From NCBI GenBank assembly GCA_903837135.1, contig CAILTK010000068.1, positions 1 to 64,000 on the forward strand: a stretch of DNA of 64,000 nucleotides, given 5' to 3'. Positions within the stretch are counted from its first letter, which is position 1. The number at the start of each line of letters is the position of its first letter. The translations under genes were made by a program, and so were the position numbers. This stretch comes from an uncultured Caulobacterales bacterium (GTDB taxonomy: Bacteria; Pseudomonadota; Alphaproteobacteria; Caulobacterales; Caulobacteraceae). Positions 43,641 through 52,379 of this stretch are shown here, in pieces. The notes under the pieces were generated by a model, which searched no databases, was not told the origin of the DNA, and saw only the letters and a list, made by a program, of their open reading frames with translations.

Positions 43641-44389
43641 GCCAGTCGCGGATCGCGATCGTCACCGGCGCCGGCAGCGGGATCGGTCGCGCCGTCGCCC
43701 TGGCCCTGATCGAGCACGACTGGATCGTCGCCGTGCTGGGCCGGCGCCTCGACCGCCTCGAGCAGACGGCCGCGCTGGCCGGCGAGCCGGGCGCCGCGGC
43801 GGCCTTCGCCTGCGACGTGACCGACGAGGCCGCCGTGCATGGGGTGTTCGACGCGGTGATCGCCCGGTTCGGCCGCATCGACCTGTTGTTCAACAACGCC
43901 GGGACGGGCGCGCCGCCCGTGCCGATCGAGGAGCTGACCCTGGCCCAGTGGCGGCGTGTGGTGGACACCAACCTCACCGGCGCCTTCCTCTGCACCCAGG
44001 CGGCCGTGCGGGCGATGAAGGGTCAGACTCCCCAGGGCGGGCGGATCATCAACAACGGCTCGATCTCGGCGCATACGCCCCGGCCGAACTCCGCGCCCTA
44101 CACGGCCACCAAGCACGCGATCACCGGCCTGACCAAATCCACCGCACTGGACGGCCGCCGCTTCGGCATCGCCTGCGGCCAGATCGACATCGGCAACGCC
44201 GCCACCGAGATGACCGAGGCCATGGCCCGCGGCGTCCCCCAGCCGAACGGCGAGCTGATGGTCGAGCCCACCATGGACGTCGACGCGGTGGCGAAATCGG
44301 TGGTCTACATGGCCGGCCTGCCGCCCAGCGCCAACGCCCTGTTCCTGACCGTGATGGCCACGGGAATGCCGTTCGCGGGGCGGGGGTAG
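43637..44389 (+). CDS. Short-chain dehydrogenase/reductase
   Basis: A 250-residue SDR with [24 protein letters not shown] (Arg after beta-2, suggesting NADP(H)), FNNAGTG, the catalytic Ser in [10 protein letters not shown] and [10 protein letters not shown]. It is unusual in having a long middle with [17 protein letters not shown]. It starts inside the stop of the DUF5996 gene. A palindrome just after the stop may end the transcript. Confidence 0.92.
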   Translation: MSQSRIAIVTGAGSGIGRAVALALIEHDWIVAVLGRRLDRLEQTAALAGEPGAAAAFACDVTDEAAVHGVFDAVIARFGRIDLLFNNAGTGAPPVPIEELTLAQWRRVVDTNLTGAFLCTQAAVRAMKGQTPQGGRIINNGSISAHTPRPNSAPYTATKHAITGLTKSTALDGRRFGIACGQIDIGNAATEMTEAMARGVPQPNGELMVEPTMDVDAVAKSVVYMAGLPPSANALFLTVMATGMPFAGRG

Positions 44390-44396
44390 GGCTGCT

Positions 44397-44425
44397 CTCC
44401 CTTCCCCATCGATGGGGGAAGGGAG
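44397..44425. repeat. CTCCCTTCCCC palindrome after SDR stop
   Basis: CTCCCTTCCCC atcgat GGGGGAAGGGAG is a near-perfect inverted repeat starting eight bases after a stop codon. Related palindromes follow other genes at 48435 and 52272. A short T run (GGCTTTTTCC) lies about 10 bases further on, so it may act as a terminator. Confidence 0.6.
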
Positions 44426-44501
44426 TCCTGGTGGCTTTTTCCGCTAGCCTTCCCCTTGGACGCGGGTGCTAGCCCACCCAAAACAACGCCCGGAGGACAC
44501 G

Positions 44502-45641
44502 ATGAGCGAGGCGATCACCCCCTTCACCCTGGCGATCGAGCAGGCCGCGCTCGACGACCTTCATCGCCGGCTCGAGCAGACGCGCTGGCCCGACAGGGAG
44601 ACGGTCGAGGACTGGAGCCAGGGCTCGCCCCTGGCCAAGGTCCAGGCCCTCTGCGCGCACTGGCGGCAGAACTACGACTGGCGGCGCTGCGAGCGCAAAC
44701 TCAATGGGCTCGGACAGTTCAAGACCGAGATCGACGGGCTTAACATCCATTTCCTGCATGTGCGCTCCCAGGAGAAGGACGCCCTGCCGCTGCTCCTGAC
44801 CCATGGCTGGCCGGGGTCGGTGATCGAGTTCATGAAAGTGATCGGCCCGCTGACCGACCCGGTGGCGCACGGCGGCAAGGCGTCGGACGCCTTCCACGTG
44901 ATCGCGCCGTCGCTGCCGGGCTACGGCTTCTCCGACAAGCCGACCGGGACCGGCTGGGGCGTGCCCCGGATCGCCGGAGCCTGGATCCAGCTGATGGGCC
45001 GGCTCGGCTACGACCGCTGGGTGGCGCAGGGCGGCGACTGGGGCTCGGCGGTGACCACCGCGCTCGGCCTGATCCGTCCGCCGGGGTTGGCCGCCATCCA
45101 TGTGAACATGCCGCTGGTGTTCCCGGCGCCGGACGAGATCGTCGATCCCACCCCGGCCGAACAGGCGGCGCTGGCGTCCATGGCCCACTACCAGGAAAAG
45201 GACTCCGGCTATTCCAAACAGCAGTCCACCCGGCCGCAGAGCCTGGGCTACGGCCTGGTGGATTCGCCGGCCGGGCAGGCGGCCTGGATCTACGAGAAGA
45301 TGTGGGCCTGGACCGACAACCAGGGCGCTCCCGAGGATGCCCTCACGCCGGACGAGATGCTCGACAACATCATGCTCTACTGGCTGCCGGCGACCGGCGC
45401 CTCCTCGGCCCGGCTCTACTGGGAGAGCTTCGCCAGCTTCGCCTCGATCCCGCTCGAAATCCCGGTGGGAGTCAGCATCTATCCCAAGGAGATCTTCCGC
45501 ACGTCGCGCCGCTGGGCCGAGACGCGGATGTCCAACATCATCCACTGGAACGAGCTCGACCGCGGCGGCCATTTCGCCGCCTGGGAGCAGCCGGCGCTGT
45601 ACGTCGACGAGATCCGGACGTGTTTCGCCAAGGTGCGGTAA
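44502..45641 (+). CDS. Epoxide hydrolase (EHN family, alpha/beta hydrolase)
   Basis: A 379-residue enzyme, with GGAGG upstream of the ATG at 44502. The N-terminal EHN domain opens TPFTLAIEQAALDDLHRRLE, then RWPDRETVEDWSQG. The hydrolase core has the HGWPGS oxyanion segment, the nucleophile Asp in AQGGDWGSAV, and His in ELDRGGHFAAWEQP; Tyr-containing SLPGYGFSDKP is also typical. It converts epoxides to diols, as in juvenile-hormone-type or terpene epoxide hydrolases. A catabolic role together with the nearby oxidoreductases is plausible. Confidence 0.93.
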   Translation: MSEAITPFTLAIEQAALDDLHRRLEQTRWPDRETVEDWSQGSPLAKVQALCAHWRQNYDWRRCERKLNGLGQFKTEIDGLNIHFLHVRSQEKDALPLLLTHGWPGSVIEFMKVIGPLTDPVAHGGKASDAFHVIAPSLPGYGFSDKPTGTGWGVPRIAGAWIQLMGRLGYDRWVAQGGDWGSAVTTALGLIRPPGLAAIHVNMPLVFPAPDEIVDPTPAEQAALASMAHYQEKDSGYSKQQSTRPQSLGYGLVDSPAGQAAWIYEKMWAWTDNQGAPEDALTPDEMLDNIMLYWLPATGASSARLYWESFASFASIPLEIPVGVSIYPKEIFRTSRRWAETRMSNIIHWNELDRGGHFAAWEQPALYVDEIRTCFAKVR

Positions 45642-45702
45642 AGTAGGCAAGGCCTGCGGCTCGCACCTCAGGATGAGGCGAATATTTAGCGTAGATTGGC
45701 TT

Positions 45703-46746
45703 GTGACCCATCCCACTATCGCCATCGGACGGCGCGGCGTCCTGGGCTTCGGCGCGGCGCTGGCGCTGCAGGGGTGCGCCACCCTGCCGGCCGCGCAGCC
45801 GTCGCCGGTGGTCGCGGCCGGGCTCGAGCAGCGCATCGACGCCCTGGCGCGGGGCTTCGACGGCAAGGTCGGCATTGCGGTGGAGGATGTGCGCACCCGG
45901 GCGGTGGTCGCGTGGCGCGGGCGGCGCTGGTTCCCGCAGCAGAGCGTCAGCAAGCTTTGGGTGGCGCTGACCGTGCTGGACCGGGCCGACCGCCAATGGC
46001 TGGCGCTGGACGAGCCGGTGCATATCACCCGGGCGGACATGAGCGTGTTCAACCAGCCGATCCAGAAGCTCCTGGGCCCCGACGGCTACACCATCACGAT
46101 CGGCGACCTGCTCGGCTGGGCCATCAGCCGCAGCGACAACGCCGCCAACGACATCCTCATCCGCCGCGTCGGCGGCCCGGCGTCGGTCGCGAGCGTGCTG
46201 GCCGACAAGGACCTGCCCGGTCTGCGCGCCAGTCCCGAGGAGCACCTGTTGGAAAGCCGGATCGCCGGGCTGGACTGGCGGCCCGAGTATTCGTTCGGCC
46301 AGGCCTTCTGGGCCGCGCGCGACAAGGTCGATCCGGCGCTGCGCGCGCGCAAGCTGCAACGCTATGTCGACGACCCGCAGGACGGCGCGACGCCCAAGGG
46401 CATCGTGCGCGCCCTCGGCCGGCTGCAGCGCGGCGAGTTGCTGTCATCCGCCTCGACGGCGAAGTTCATGGCCCTGCTGGCCGCGACGGAGACCGGACCG
46501 CAGCGGCTCAAGGCGGGTCTCGGCCCCGGCTGGCGCATCGCCCACAAGACCGGCACCGGCCAGGACCTCGGCGACCTCACCACCGGCTACAACGACGTCG
46601 GCCTGATCACCGCGCCGAACGGCGAGGTTTACGCCCTCGCGGTGATGATCGCCGAGACCCGCCGACCCGTGCCCGAACGCCAGGCCCTCATGGCCGCCGT
46701 GGCGCGGGCGGTGGTGGAGGCGCACGAGGGGGTTGCAGGGCGTTGA
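45703..46746 (+). CDS. Class A beta-lactamase-like serine hydrolase, lipoprotein, altered active site
   Basis: About 347 residues from a GTG at 45703 (an ATG at 45673 is the alternative). IGRRGVLGFGAALALQGC combines twin Arg with an LQGC lipobox, so a Tat-exported lipoprotein is likely (Cys25). Class A motifs are SVSK (Ser81, Lys84), SDN (144-146) and KTG (282-284). Where class A enzymes have W-E-P-E-L-N, with Glu166 as the deacylation base and Asn170, this protein reads W-R-P-E-Y-S (192-197). About 25 extra residues follow. By family logic it could acylate but not readily release beta-lactams, so resistance should not be assumed. Confidence 0.8.
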   Translation: MTHPTIAIGRRGVLGFGAALALQGCATLPAAQPSPVVAAGLEQRIDALARGFDGKVGIAVEDVRTRAVVAWRGRRWFPQQSVSKLWVALTVLDRADRQWLALDEPVHITRADMSVFNQPIQKLLGPDGYTITIGDLLGWAISRSDNAANDILIRRVGGPASVASVLADKDLPGLRASPEEHLLESRIAGLDWRPEYSFGQAFWAARDKVDPALRARKLQRYVDDPQDGATPKGIVRALGRLQRGELLSSASTAKFMALLAATETGPQRLKAGLGPGWRIAHKTGTGQDLGDLTTGYNDVGLITAPNGEVYALAVMIAETRRPVPERQALMAAVARAVVEAHEGVAGR

Positions 46747-46762
46747 TATCCGCTCCGAGGTG

Positions 46763-47512
46763 CTAAGCCTGCACGAGCCGAACCCTGGTCCCGCACAGCA
46801 AAACCTGGCCGTCGGCTCCAATGCAGCCGCGGGCGGTGGCGGCGGCGAGCACGGCGGCGGGATCGCGGACGGCGACGTCGAAGGTGGTGAGGCCTTCGCC
46901 CCGGTCGTCGCCGAGGGGAACGAAGCGCAGCTCGCCGCCGTCGACGGGAATGCGCCAGCCGCCGGCCATGGGCTCGCGCGGGTGGCCGAGGGCGTCGGCC
47001 CAGCGGGTGGAGACCGCGTTCGGATCTTCGGTTTGGACCGCGCAGCCGCGGATCTCCACCGCGACGTCGGTCCGGGCGTTGGCCTTCCAGTCGGGCCCGC
47101 CCCATTCCCAGCGCTCGGGCGGGACCATGGCGTCGACCGAGACGATGGCGCCGCGCAGGTCCTTTGGATGCAGGTGGGTGAAGGACGCGCCGTCGCGATC
47201 CGACTGGTCGACCACGCGCACGCCCTCGGCGGCGATGCGCGCGCGGGCGGACGCGAGATCGAGGGTCTGGAAGATGGCCATATAGCCGCCGTCGCCGCCG
47301 CGCTTGTCGATCAGCCGGCCGGCGGTGGTTCCGGGCTTGGTCGGCGAGACCACCTCGAGGAAGGTGTCGCCGATCGGCCAGACCTGGTTGCGCAGGCCGT
47401 ACTTTTCCACGCCCCGGTCGGCATAGGCGGGGCCGAGGCCCAGCACCGCTTCGATGTCGGCGCGCAGGGCGTCGAGGTCTGCGCCCACCAGGGCGATCTG
47501 ACGAAGGCGCAT
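46763..47512 (-). CDS. VOC-superfamily (glyoxalase-like) protein
   Basis: A 249-residue protein, GGGAGGAAAATCC before the ATG at 47512. Two glyoxalase-type halves are suggested: MRLRQIALVGADLDALRADI with VWPIGDTFLEVVSP, and a later VEIRGCAVQTEDPNAVSTRW. Metal ligands are not clearly complete in either half. Such proteins may be isomerases, dioxygenases or binding proteins. It is divergent from the enoyl-CoA hydratase gene, with 94 bases between starts, and might share its control. Confidence 0.8.
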   Translation of the reverse strand: MRLRQIALVGADLDALRADIEAVLGLGPAYADRGVEKYGLRNQVWPIGDTFLEVVSPTKPGTTAGRLIDKRGGDGGYMAIFQTLDLASARARIAAEGVRVVDQSDRDGASFTHLHPKDLRGAIVSVDAMVPPERWEWGGPDWKANARTDVAVEIRGCAVQTEDPNAVSTRWADALGHPREPMAGGWRIPVDGGELRFVPLGDDRGEGLTTFDVAVRDPAAVLAAATARGCIGADGQVLLCGTRVRLVQA

Positions 47513-47606
47513 GGATTTTCCTCCCAGGGTCTCTTGTCGCGCGCGGGACCGGCGTATCACTGAGGCCAAGGATCAAGAAGAGCGCCCGCGCGCGGAGGAG
47601 ACGACC

Positions 47607-48428
47607 ATGGCCGCCATCGACACCGGAACCCAAGACCTGCTGGCCGACCTCGACGGCGGCGTTCTGACCCTGACCCTCAACCGGCCCGAGGCGCGCAACG
47701 CCATGAGCGCGGCGATGACCGCGGCCCTGGCCGACCGGCTGGCCTGGGCCGAGCTCGAGCCCGAGGTGAAGTGCGTGGTGCTGACCGGGGCGGGGAAGGG
47801 GTTCTGCGCCGGCGGCGACGTCAAGAGCATGGCCAGCCGCAGCGACGGTACGGTCGGCGACAATACCATCGACGGGGCCATCCATCGCCAGCGGGTCAAC
47901 CAGCGCGCCACCTCGGGCAAGCTGTTCGCCATGCCCAAGCCGACCATCGCCGCCCTGCCGGGTCCGGCGGCGGGCGCCGGCCTCGCCCTGGCCCTGGCCT
48001 GCGACCTGCGCATCATGGCCTCGACCGCGATCATGACCACCGCCTTCGCGCGGGTGGGCTTTTCGGGCGACTACGGCGGGACCTATTTCATGACCCAGCT
48101 GATCGGCTCGGCCAAGGCGCGCGAGCTCTACTTCCTGTCCGATCGCGTCTCGGCCGACGAGGCCCTGAGGCTCGGCCTGACCAACTGGGTGTGTGCGCCG
48201 GAAGAGCTGGCGGCCAAGACCCGCGAGGTGGCGGCTCGCCTCGCCGCGGGCCCGACCGTCGCCTATCGCTATATGAAGGAGAACCTCAACCGGGCCATGG
48301 CCGGCACGGCGGACGACTGCCTCGACCTCGAAGCCACCCACCACGTCCACTGCGGCCAGACCGCCGACCACAAGGAAGCGGCCAAGGCCTTCGTGGAGAA
48401 GCGGGAGCCGGTGTTTTCGGGGCGGTGA
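47607..48428 (+). CDS. Enoyl-CoA hydratase/isomerase family protein
   Basis: A 273-residue crotonase-fold protein with GGAGGAG upstream. The N-terminal LTLNRPEARNAMSAAM and the oxyanion-hole segments GAGKGFCAGGDVKSMA and ALPGPAAGAGLALALACDLR are standard. One catalytic Glu is expected near GFSGDYGGTYFMTQLIG; here the position reads Asp/Tyr, so the reaction may differ from plain hydration. It acts on acyl-CoA in degradation or side-chain metabolism. Confidence 0.9.
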   Translation: MAAIDTGTQDLLADLDGGVLTLTLNRPEARNAMSAAMTAALADRLAWAELEPEVKCVVLTGAGKGFCAGGDVKSMASRSDGTVGDNTIDGAIHRQRVNQRATSGKLFAMPKPTIAALPGPAAGAGLALALACDLRIMASTAIMTTAFARVGFSGDYGGTYFMTQLIGSAKARELYFLSDRVSADEALRLGLTNWVCAPEELAAKTREVAARLAAGPTVAYRYMKENLNRAMAGTADDCLDLEATHHVHCGQTADHKEAAKAFVEKREPVFSGR

Positions 48429-48434
48429 GTCCAG

Positions 48435-48568
48435 CTCTTCCCCCTCTTGGGGAAGTGGTCGCGAAGCGGTCGAAGGGGGGCAGCGCCGCCGTTGGCTTTG
48501 GCGCGGGGTTAGCCGGTTTGCGTGGCGTTTTCAGCCATGGGCGGCGCAGCTCCCCCAAGGGGGGAGCA
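48435..48568. repeat. Pair of CTCTTCCCC/GGGGAA palindromes
   Basis: CTCTTCCCCCTCTTGGGGAAGTGG lies at 48435-48458 (quoted in part: CTCTTCCCC / GGGGAAG). A second, CTCCCCCAAGGGGGGAG, lies at about 48550-48566. Between them is a G-rich spacer. The first starts seven bases after the enoyl-CoA hydratase stop, matching the placement of similar palindromes at 44397 and 52272. Confidence 0.55.
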
Positions 48569-48602
48569 CCTTGGGCATTGCACCGCCGAACGTGAGGGAA
48601 AA

Positions 48603-48743
48603 ATGCCGACCGGGTTCTACAATCCGATTCCCGAGCCTGTCGGGGCCGACCCCGAATCGTTCAAGCGTACGTTCTCGGTGCTCGAAGCTAAGTTGAACGC
48701 GTCCCCCCGATCGGCGGCTTGCGACAACCCCCAACCCCTCTAA
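48603..48743 (+). CDS. Doubtful 46-residue open reading frame
   Basis: An ATG with GAGGG close upstream opens MPTGFYNPIPEPVGADPESF and ends at a TAA 30 bases before the amidase gene. Codon use is less biased than in neighbouring genes and no family is recognised. It may be a small leader peptide, a gene remnant or chance. The rest of the gap between 48429 and 48773 holds only palindromic repeats. Confidence 0.22.
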   Translation: MPTGFYNPIPEPVGADPESFKRTFSVLEAKLNASPRSAACDNPQPL

Positions 48744-48773
48744 ACAAAGACCCAGACGTTCGGGGAGGGCTGC

Positions 48774-50456
48774 ATGCTGATCGGGATGATTCTGGCGTCG
48801 GCGCTGGCCACGGCCCCCACGCCGGCCGCGATGGACCGCGACTTGATGGACGTGACGGTCGACAAGCTGCACGCCCTCTACAGCGCGCACCGCTACAGCG
48901 TCACTCAGGTCGTGCGCTGGCATCTGGCGCGGATCGCCCGCTACGACGGGGTCTACCGGGCGGTGCAGACGGTGGACCAGGCGGCGGCGCTCGCGGATGC
49001 GGCGCGCGAGGACGCGGAGGCCAAGGCGCCGGGGTTCAAGCCCGGGCATCTATGGGGCGCGCCCATCGTCATCAAGGCCAACACCAGCGTCAAAGGCCTG
49101 GTCACCACCGATGGCTGGCGCGGCTTCATGATCCCGAAGCATGAGCTGGTCGCGCCGCGCGACGCGCCGATCGTCGCCCGGATGCGGGCGGCGGGCGCGA
49201 TCGTGATCGGCGTCACCAACATGCCGGACTTCGCCGCCAGCGACACCACCCGCTCCACCGCCTTCGGCCGCACCGGCAACGCCTACGACGTGCGCTTCTC
49301 GCCGGGTGGGTCGTCGGGCGGGACGGTGACCTCCGTCACCGCCAACTTCGCCGTGCTCGGCAACGGCACCGACACCGGCAATTCGATCCGCATGCCGGTG
49401 GCGACCAGCAACCTCGTGGGAATCTTTCCGACCCGCGGCCTGGTCTCCACCGCCGGCGTCGCCCCGCTCGACTGGCAGCTCGACAACACCGGCCCGATCG
49501 CGCGGGACGTTGCCGACGCCGCCGTCGCCCTGACCGTGATGGCCGGCGAGGATCCGCTCGATGCGGCGACCCGGGGCTCGCAGGCCAAGGCCCAGCCCGG
49601 CCCCTATACCCGCTACCTCAGGCCCGGGTCGCTGAAGGGCAAGCGGTTCGGCGTGCCGGCCTTCATCCTCGACGGCGCCGATCCGGCCTTCCAGGGGATC
49701 TGTCGCGGCGCCACGCCGGCGGAATTCGCCAAGGCCATGGCCGACAACCGCACCCTCCTGAAGCCCGAGACGCGCGCCGCCTTCCTGAAGGCAGTGGACG
49801 AGCTGCGGGCCGCGGGGGCCACGGTGCTGATCGCGCCCGACATCCTGCCCGACAGCTTCGCCGACGCCGCCGGCCACATCTGCACCCTGCCGTACATCCG
49901 CGAGGGCATGGACGGCTTCCTCAGGGACTTCGGGCCGGCCGGTTACCATTCGGCGGCGGAGTATGAAAAGGCGGTGGGCAAGCCGATGCCGAGCGTGGTG
50001 ATCGGCGGCGAACAGACCGGGATGAACCGCTCGACGAAGGTACATCAGGCGATCCTGGAGAGCGATCCCGACGCCGAGGCCAATCTGCTGGGGCCGCGGC
50101 GCGCGGTGATGGCCGCCTATGAGGCCGAGCTCGACCGGCTGCACCTCGACGGCTTCGTCTATCCGGCCATTCAGATGCCGCCGGTGGACGAGACCATGCC
50201 GCAGAACGGAAGCGTCACCGGCGGCCCCCACAGCGACACCGGCTGGATCAACATGCTGGGCCTGCCGGCGATCAGTATTCCGGCCGGCTTCTACGACGAC
50301 GGCCTGCCGTTCGGCATCGAGTTCAGCGCCCGCCGCTGGCGCGACGGCGACCTGATCAGCTGGGCCTACGACTACGAGCAGCACACCCACCACCGGCGTC
50401 GGCCCGTGCTGGTGGAAGGCGGGATGCTGCCGAAGGCGACGAAGGTTTTGGAGTAG
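48774..50456 (+). CDS. Amidase signature family enzyme
   Basis: A 560-residue protein. The Ser-cisSer-Lys triad can be placed: Lys in APIVIKANTS, Ser in the glycine-rich SPGGSSGGTVTSVTANFA, and the nucleophile Ser in GTDTGNSIRMPV. The last motif is usually GTDTGGSIRxPA, so Gly to Asn before the Ser is a local change. The N-terminus has a weak hydrophobic leader (LIGMILASALATAPTPA) that may be a signal peptide. It hydrolyses a carboxamide; the substrate is unknown. It appears monocistronic. Confidence 0.9.
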   Translation: MLIGMILASALATAPTPAAMDRDLMDVTVDKLHALYSAHRYSVTQVVRWHLARIARYDGVYRAVQTVDQAAALADAAREDAEAKAPGFKPGHLWGAPIVIKANTSVKGLVTTDGWRGFMIPKHELVAPRDAPIVARMRAAGAIVIGVTNMPDFAASDTTRSTAFGRTGNAYDVRFSPGGSSGGTVTSVTANFAVLGNGTDTGNSIRMPVATSNLVGIFPTRGLVSTAGVAPLDWQLDNTGPIARDVADAAVALTVMAGEDPLDAATRGSQAKAQPGPYTRYLRPGSLKGKRFGVPAFILDGADPAFQGICRGATPAEFAKAMADNRTLLKPETRAAFLKAVDELRAAGATVLIAPDILPDSFADAAGHICTLPYIREGMDGFLRDFGPAGYHSAAEYEKAVGKPMPSVVIGGEQTGMNRSTKVHQAILESDPDAEANLLGPRRAVMAAYEAELDRLHLDGFVYPAIQMPPVDETMPQNGSVTGGPHSDTGWINMLGLPAISIPAGFYDDGLPFGIEFSARRWRDGDLISWAYDYEQHTHHRRRPVLVEGGMLPKATKVLE

Positions 50457-50495
50457 GACGGGAGGCCTTCTCCCGCAACGGTGAAGGAATTATCG

Positions 50496-50936
50496 TCAAT
50501 ACGGCCGCATCTCGTAGATTTCGTGGCTGTCGAGCTTGAATCGAACCTTTTGCCCGACGGCGGCACCCGCCAGGATCGAGTTCTCCGACACGGGGAAGGG
50601 CATGGTCCCGCGCGGCCAGTTGAGCTCGTCCACCGGCTCGTAGGCTATGGTCACCCGGCCGGCGGCGCGGTCGATCGCCTTGATCACGCCGACGATCTCG
50701 ATCTTGCTGGCCGGCTTGTCGGCGGTGATGACGTTGGTCTTGGCCGCCGGTGGGGCGGACGGCGGTCCCGACGGCTGCTTGCCGCCGCGATCGCCCCGAT
50801 CGCCGCCCCCGCCATGACGGCCTCCGCCGCCCAGGCCGCCGGCTCCGGCGCCCGGGTCCGCGCCCGTCGTCTGCGCGAAGGCGGACGGACTCACGACGAG
50901 CGCCATCGCCAGCACGCCTGCCAGTCGTCTGATCAT
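50496..50936 (-). CDS. CusF-like small periplasmic protein with altered copper site
   Basis: A 146-residue protein; the ATG at 50936 has GGAGGG upstream. After a signal peptide (MIRRLAGVLAMALVVSPSAFA) comes a Gly-rich linker, then a CusF-type OB-fold: IVGVIKAIDRAAGRVTIAYE, LNWPRGTMPFPV, VGQKVRFKL. In E. coli CusF, Cu(I) binds His36, Met47 and Met49 with Trp44 stacking. Here Trp and the second Met are kept, but the first Met position is Gly and the His position appears to be Tyr, so copper binding would be weak or different. Confidence 0.75.
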   Translation of the reverse strand: MIRRLAGVLAMALVVSPSAFAQTTGADPGAGAGGLGGGGRHGGGGDRGDRGGKQPSGPPSAPPAAKTNVITADKPASKIEIVGVIKAIDRAAGRVTIAYEPVDELNWPRGTMPFPVSENSILAGAAVGQKVRFKLDSHEIYEMRPY

Positions 50937-51115
50937 CCAGCCCTCCATCGCCTTAAAGGCCCTTATCCTCCCCGCGGGGGACGACATTGCGGCGCTGTTG
51001 GTCCAGATCGCAAAAATCCCGCAACGCGCGCTGCGGATCGCCCGCCGGTCTGGCCGCAAGCTTGCAACCGCCGCCGTTCGGGGGGCGATGCGGGTTCGAA
51101 ATGGGGCAAGGGGCG

Positions 51116-52267
51116 ATGAAGCAAGTCACATGGGGCGGCGGCGGGAGCCTGCTTGCCGGGCTCGTCCTCGTGGGCGCCGCGCAGGCGCAGACCTATGGCG
51201 CCCCGCCCCCGGCCTATGCCCGACCCACAGCTTACACTCAGGGTTATTCACAGGCTTATTCACCGGCCTACGCCGAGCCTGCGTGCGGCCCGGTGGGCTG
51301 CGGCGGACCCGGCCCGGTGGGCTACGGTCCCGGCCAGCCGACGCTCGAGAGCTATCCGCCGAACGCCCAGCCCGGCCAGTGCTTCACCAAGATCCTGATC
51401 CCCGAAAGCACCGAGACCGTCAGCGAGCGCGTGCTGGTGTCGCCGGAGAAGACCGAGCTCAGGGTCACGCCCGGCGTCTCCAGCGTCGAGGAGAAGCGGG
51501 TGCTGGTGAAGGACGCCTCGGTCGCGCTGATCACCATCCCCGCGACGTTCCGCACCGAAACCGAAACGGTGGTGGTCAAGCCCGGCTTCACCCGCAGCGA
51601 GGTGGTTCCCGCCGTCTACGACACGATCACCGAGCAGGTGAAGGTGCGCGAGGGCTATACCGAATGGCGGCCCGGCGCAGCGGTCGCCGGCTACGCCCCC
51701 GGCGCGGCCAATTCGTATGGATCGTCTCATATCTCGCGACCGACCGGCGCCGGCGTGATCGAGCATAATCCGGCCTATGGCGGCCTGACCACGCGCGAGT
51801 TGCCCACCGGCGAGGTGCTGTGCCTGGTGCAGGTCCCGCCGGAGTACAAGACCATCACCAAACAGGTGCTGCGCACGCCGGCCCGCTCGGTCGAGGTCCC
51901 CGTGCCGCCGGAGACCCGCGTCATCACCCGCCAGGTGGTGGAGACTCCGGCCCGCGTGGAGCAGAGGACCGTTCCGGCGGTCTACGACACCGTCAAGGTG
52001 ACCGTGCGGGGGCAGGACACCACCCAGGCCTACACCGTCCCGCCGGTCTACCGCGACGTCGAGCGCACGCGCATCGTCGCGCCCTCGCGCTTCGAATGGC
52101 GGCAGGTCGAATGCCGCGTCGCGGCGCCCCCGCCGCCGGTCTATGCGCCGCCGCTCTACGCCCAGCCTGGCCCGTGCTGCGCGACCCAGCCTGTCTACAC
52201 CCCGCCCGCCTACGCCCAGCCCGGTCCCTGCTGCGCCGCACCCGTCTACGCGCAGCCTCGGTATTGA
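51116..52267 (+). CDS. Secreted repeat protein with Val-Pro-rich ~24-residue units
   Basis: A 383-residue protein with a signal peptide ending in AAQAQ. The N-terminus is Tyr/Pro/Ala-rich. The centre contains about seven units of roughly 24 residues with the theme 'x-V-T/S-x-x-V-L-V-x-P-x...V-P-A-V-Y' (SERVLVSPEKTELRV, TETVVVKPGFTRSEVVPAVY, ITKQVLRTPARSVEVPVPPE, ITRQVVETPARVEQRTVPAVY). The C-terminus has Pro-Tyr-Ala-Gln-Pro-Gly-Pro-Cys-Cys repeats (AQPGPCCA twice). Such beta-strand repeats suggest a fibrous surface or periplasmic protein; function unknown. It is divergent from the CusF-like gene. Confidence 0.8.
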   Translation: MKQVTWGGGGSLLAGLVLVGAAQAQTYGAPPPAYARPTAYTQGYSQAYSPAYAEPACGPVGCGGPGPVGYGPGQPTLESYPPNAQPGQCFTKILIPESTETVSERVLVSPEKTELRVTPGVSSVEEKRVLVKDASVALITIPATFRTETETVVVKPGFTRSEVVPAVYDTITEQVKVREGYTEWRPGAAVAGYAPGAANSYGSSHISRPTGAGVIEHNPAYGGLTTRELPTGEVLCLVQVPPEYKTITKQVLRTPARSVEVPVPPETRVITRQVVETPARVEQRTVPAVYDTVKVTVRGQDTTQAYTVPPVYRDVERTRIVAPSRFEWRQVECRVAAPPPPVYAPPLYAQPGPCCATQPVYTPPAYAQPGPCCAAPVYAQPRY

Positions 52268-52271
52268 AACT

Positions 52272-52298
52272 CTCTTCCCCCTCGATGGGGAAAGGGAG
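52272..52298. repeat. CTCTTCCCC palindrome after repeat-protein stop
   Basis: CTCTTCCCCCTC gat GGGGAAAGGGAG lies five bases after the stop of the secreted repeat protein. It matches the palindrome at 44397-44425 in sequence and in placement after a stop codon. Confidence 0.6.
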
Positions 52299-52379
52299 CG
52301 CTCCGACCCAAAATTCGGCCGCGACGACAATAGCCGAGGTCGGCGACTTGGCTTAGGACGCCTCGCCAAGGAGCGTCCC

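Noticed and set aside
45703-46746. Straight call of a beta-lactam resistance gene
   Set aside because: Glu166 and Asn170 equivalents are missing, so turnover is not expected from the sequence.
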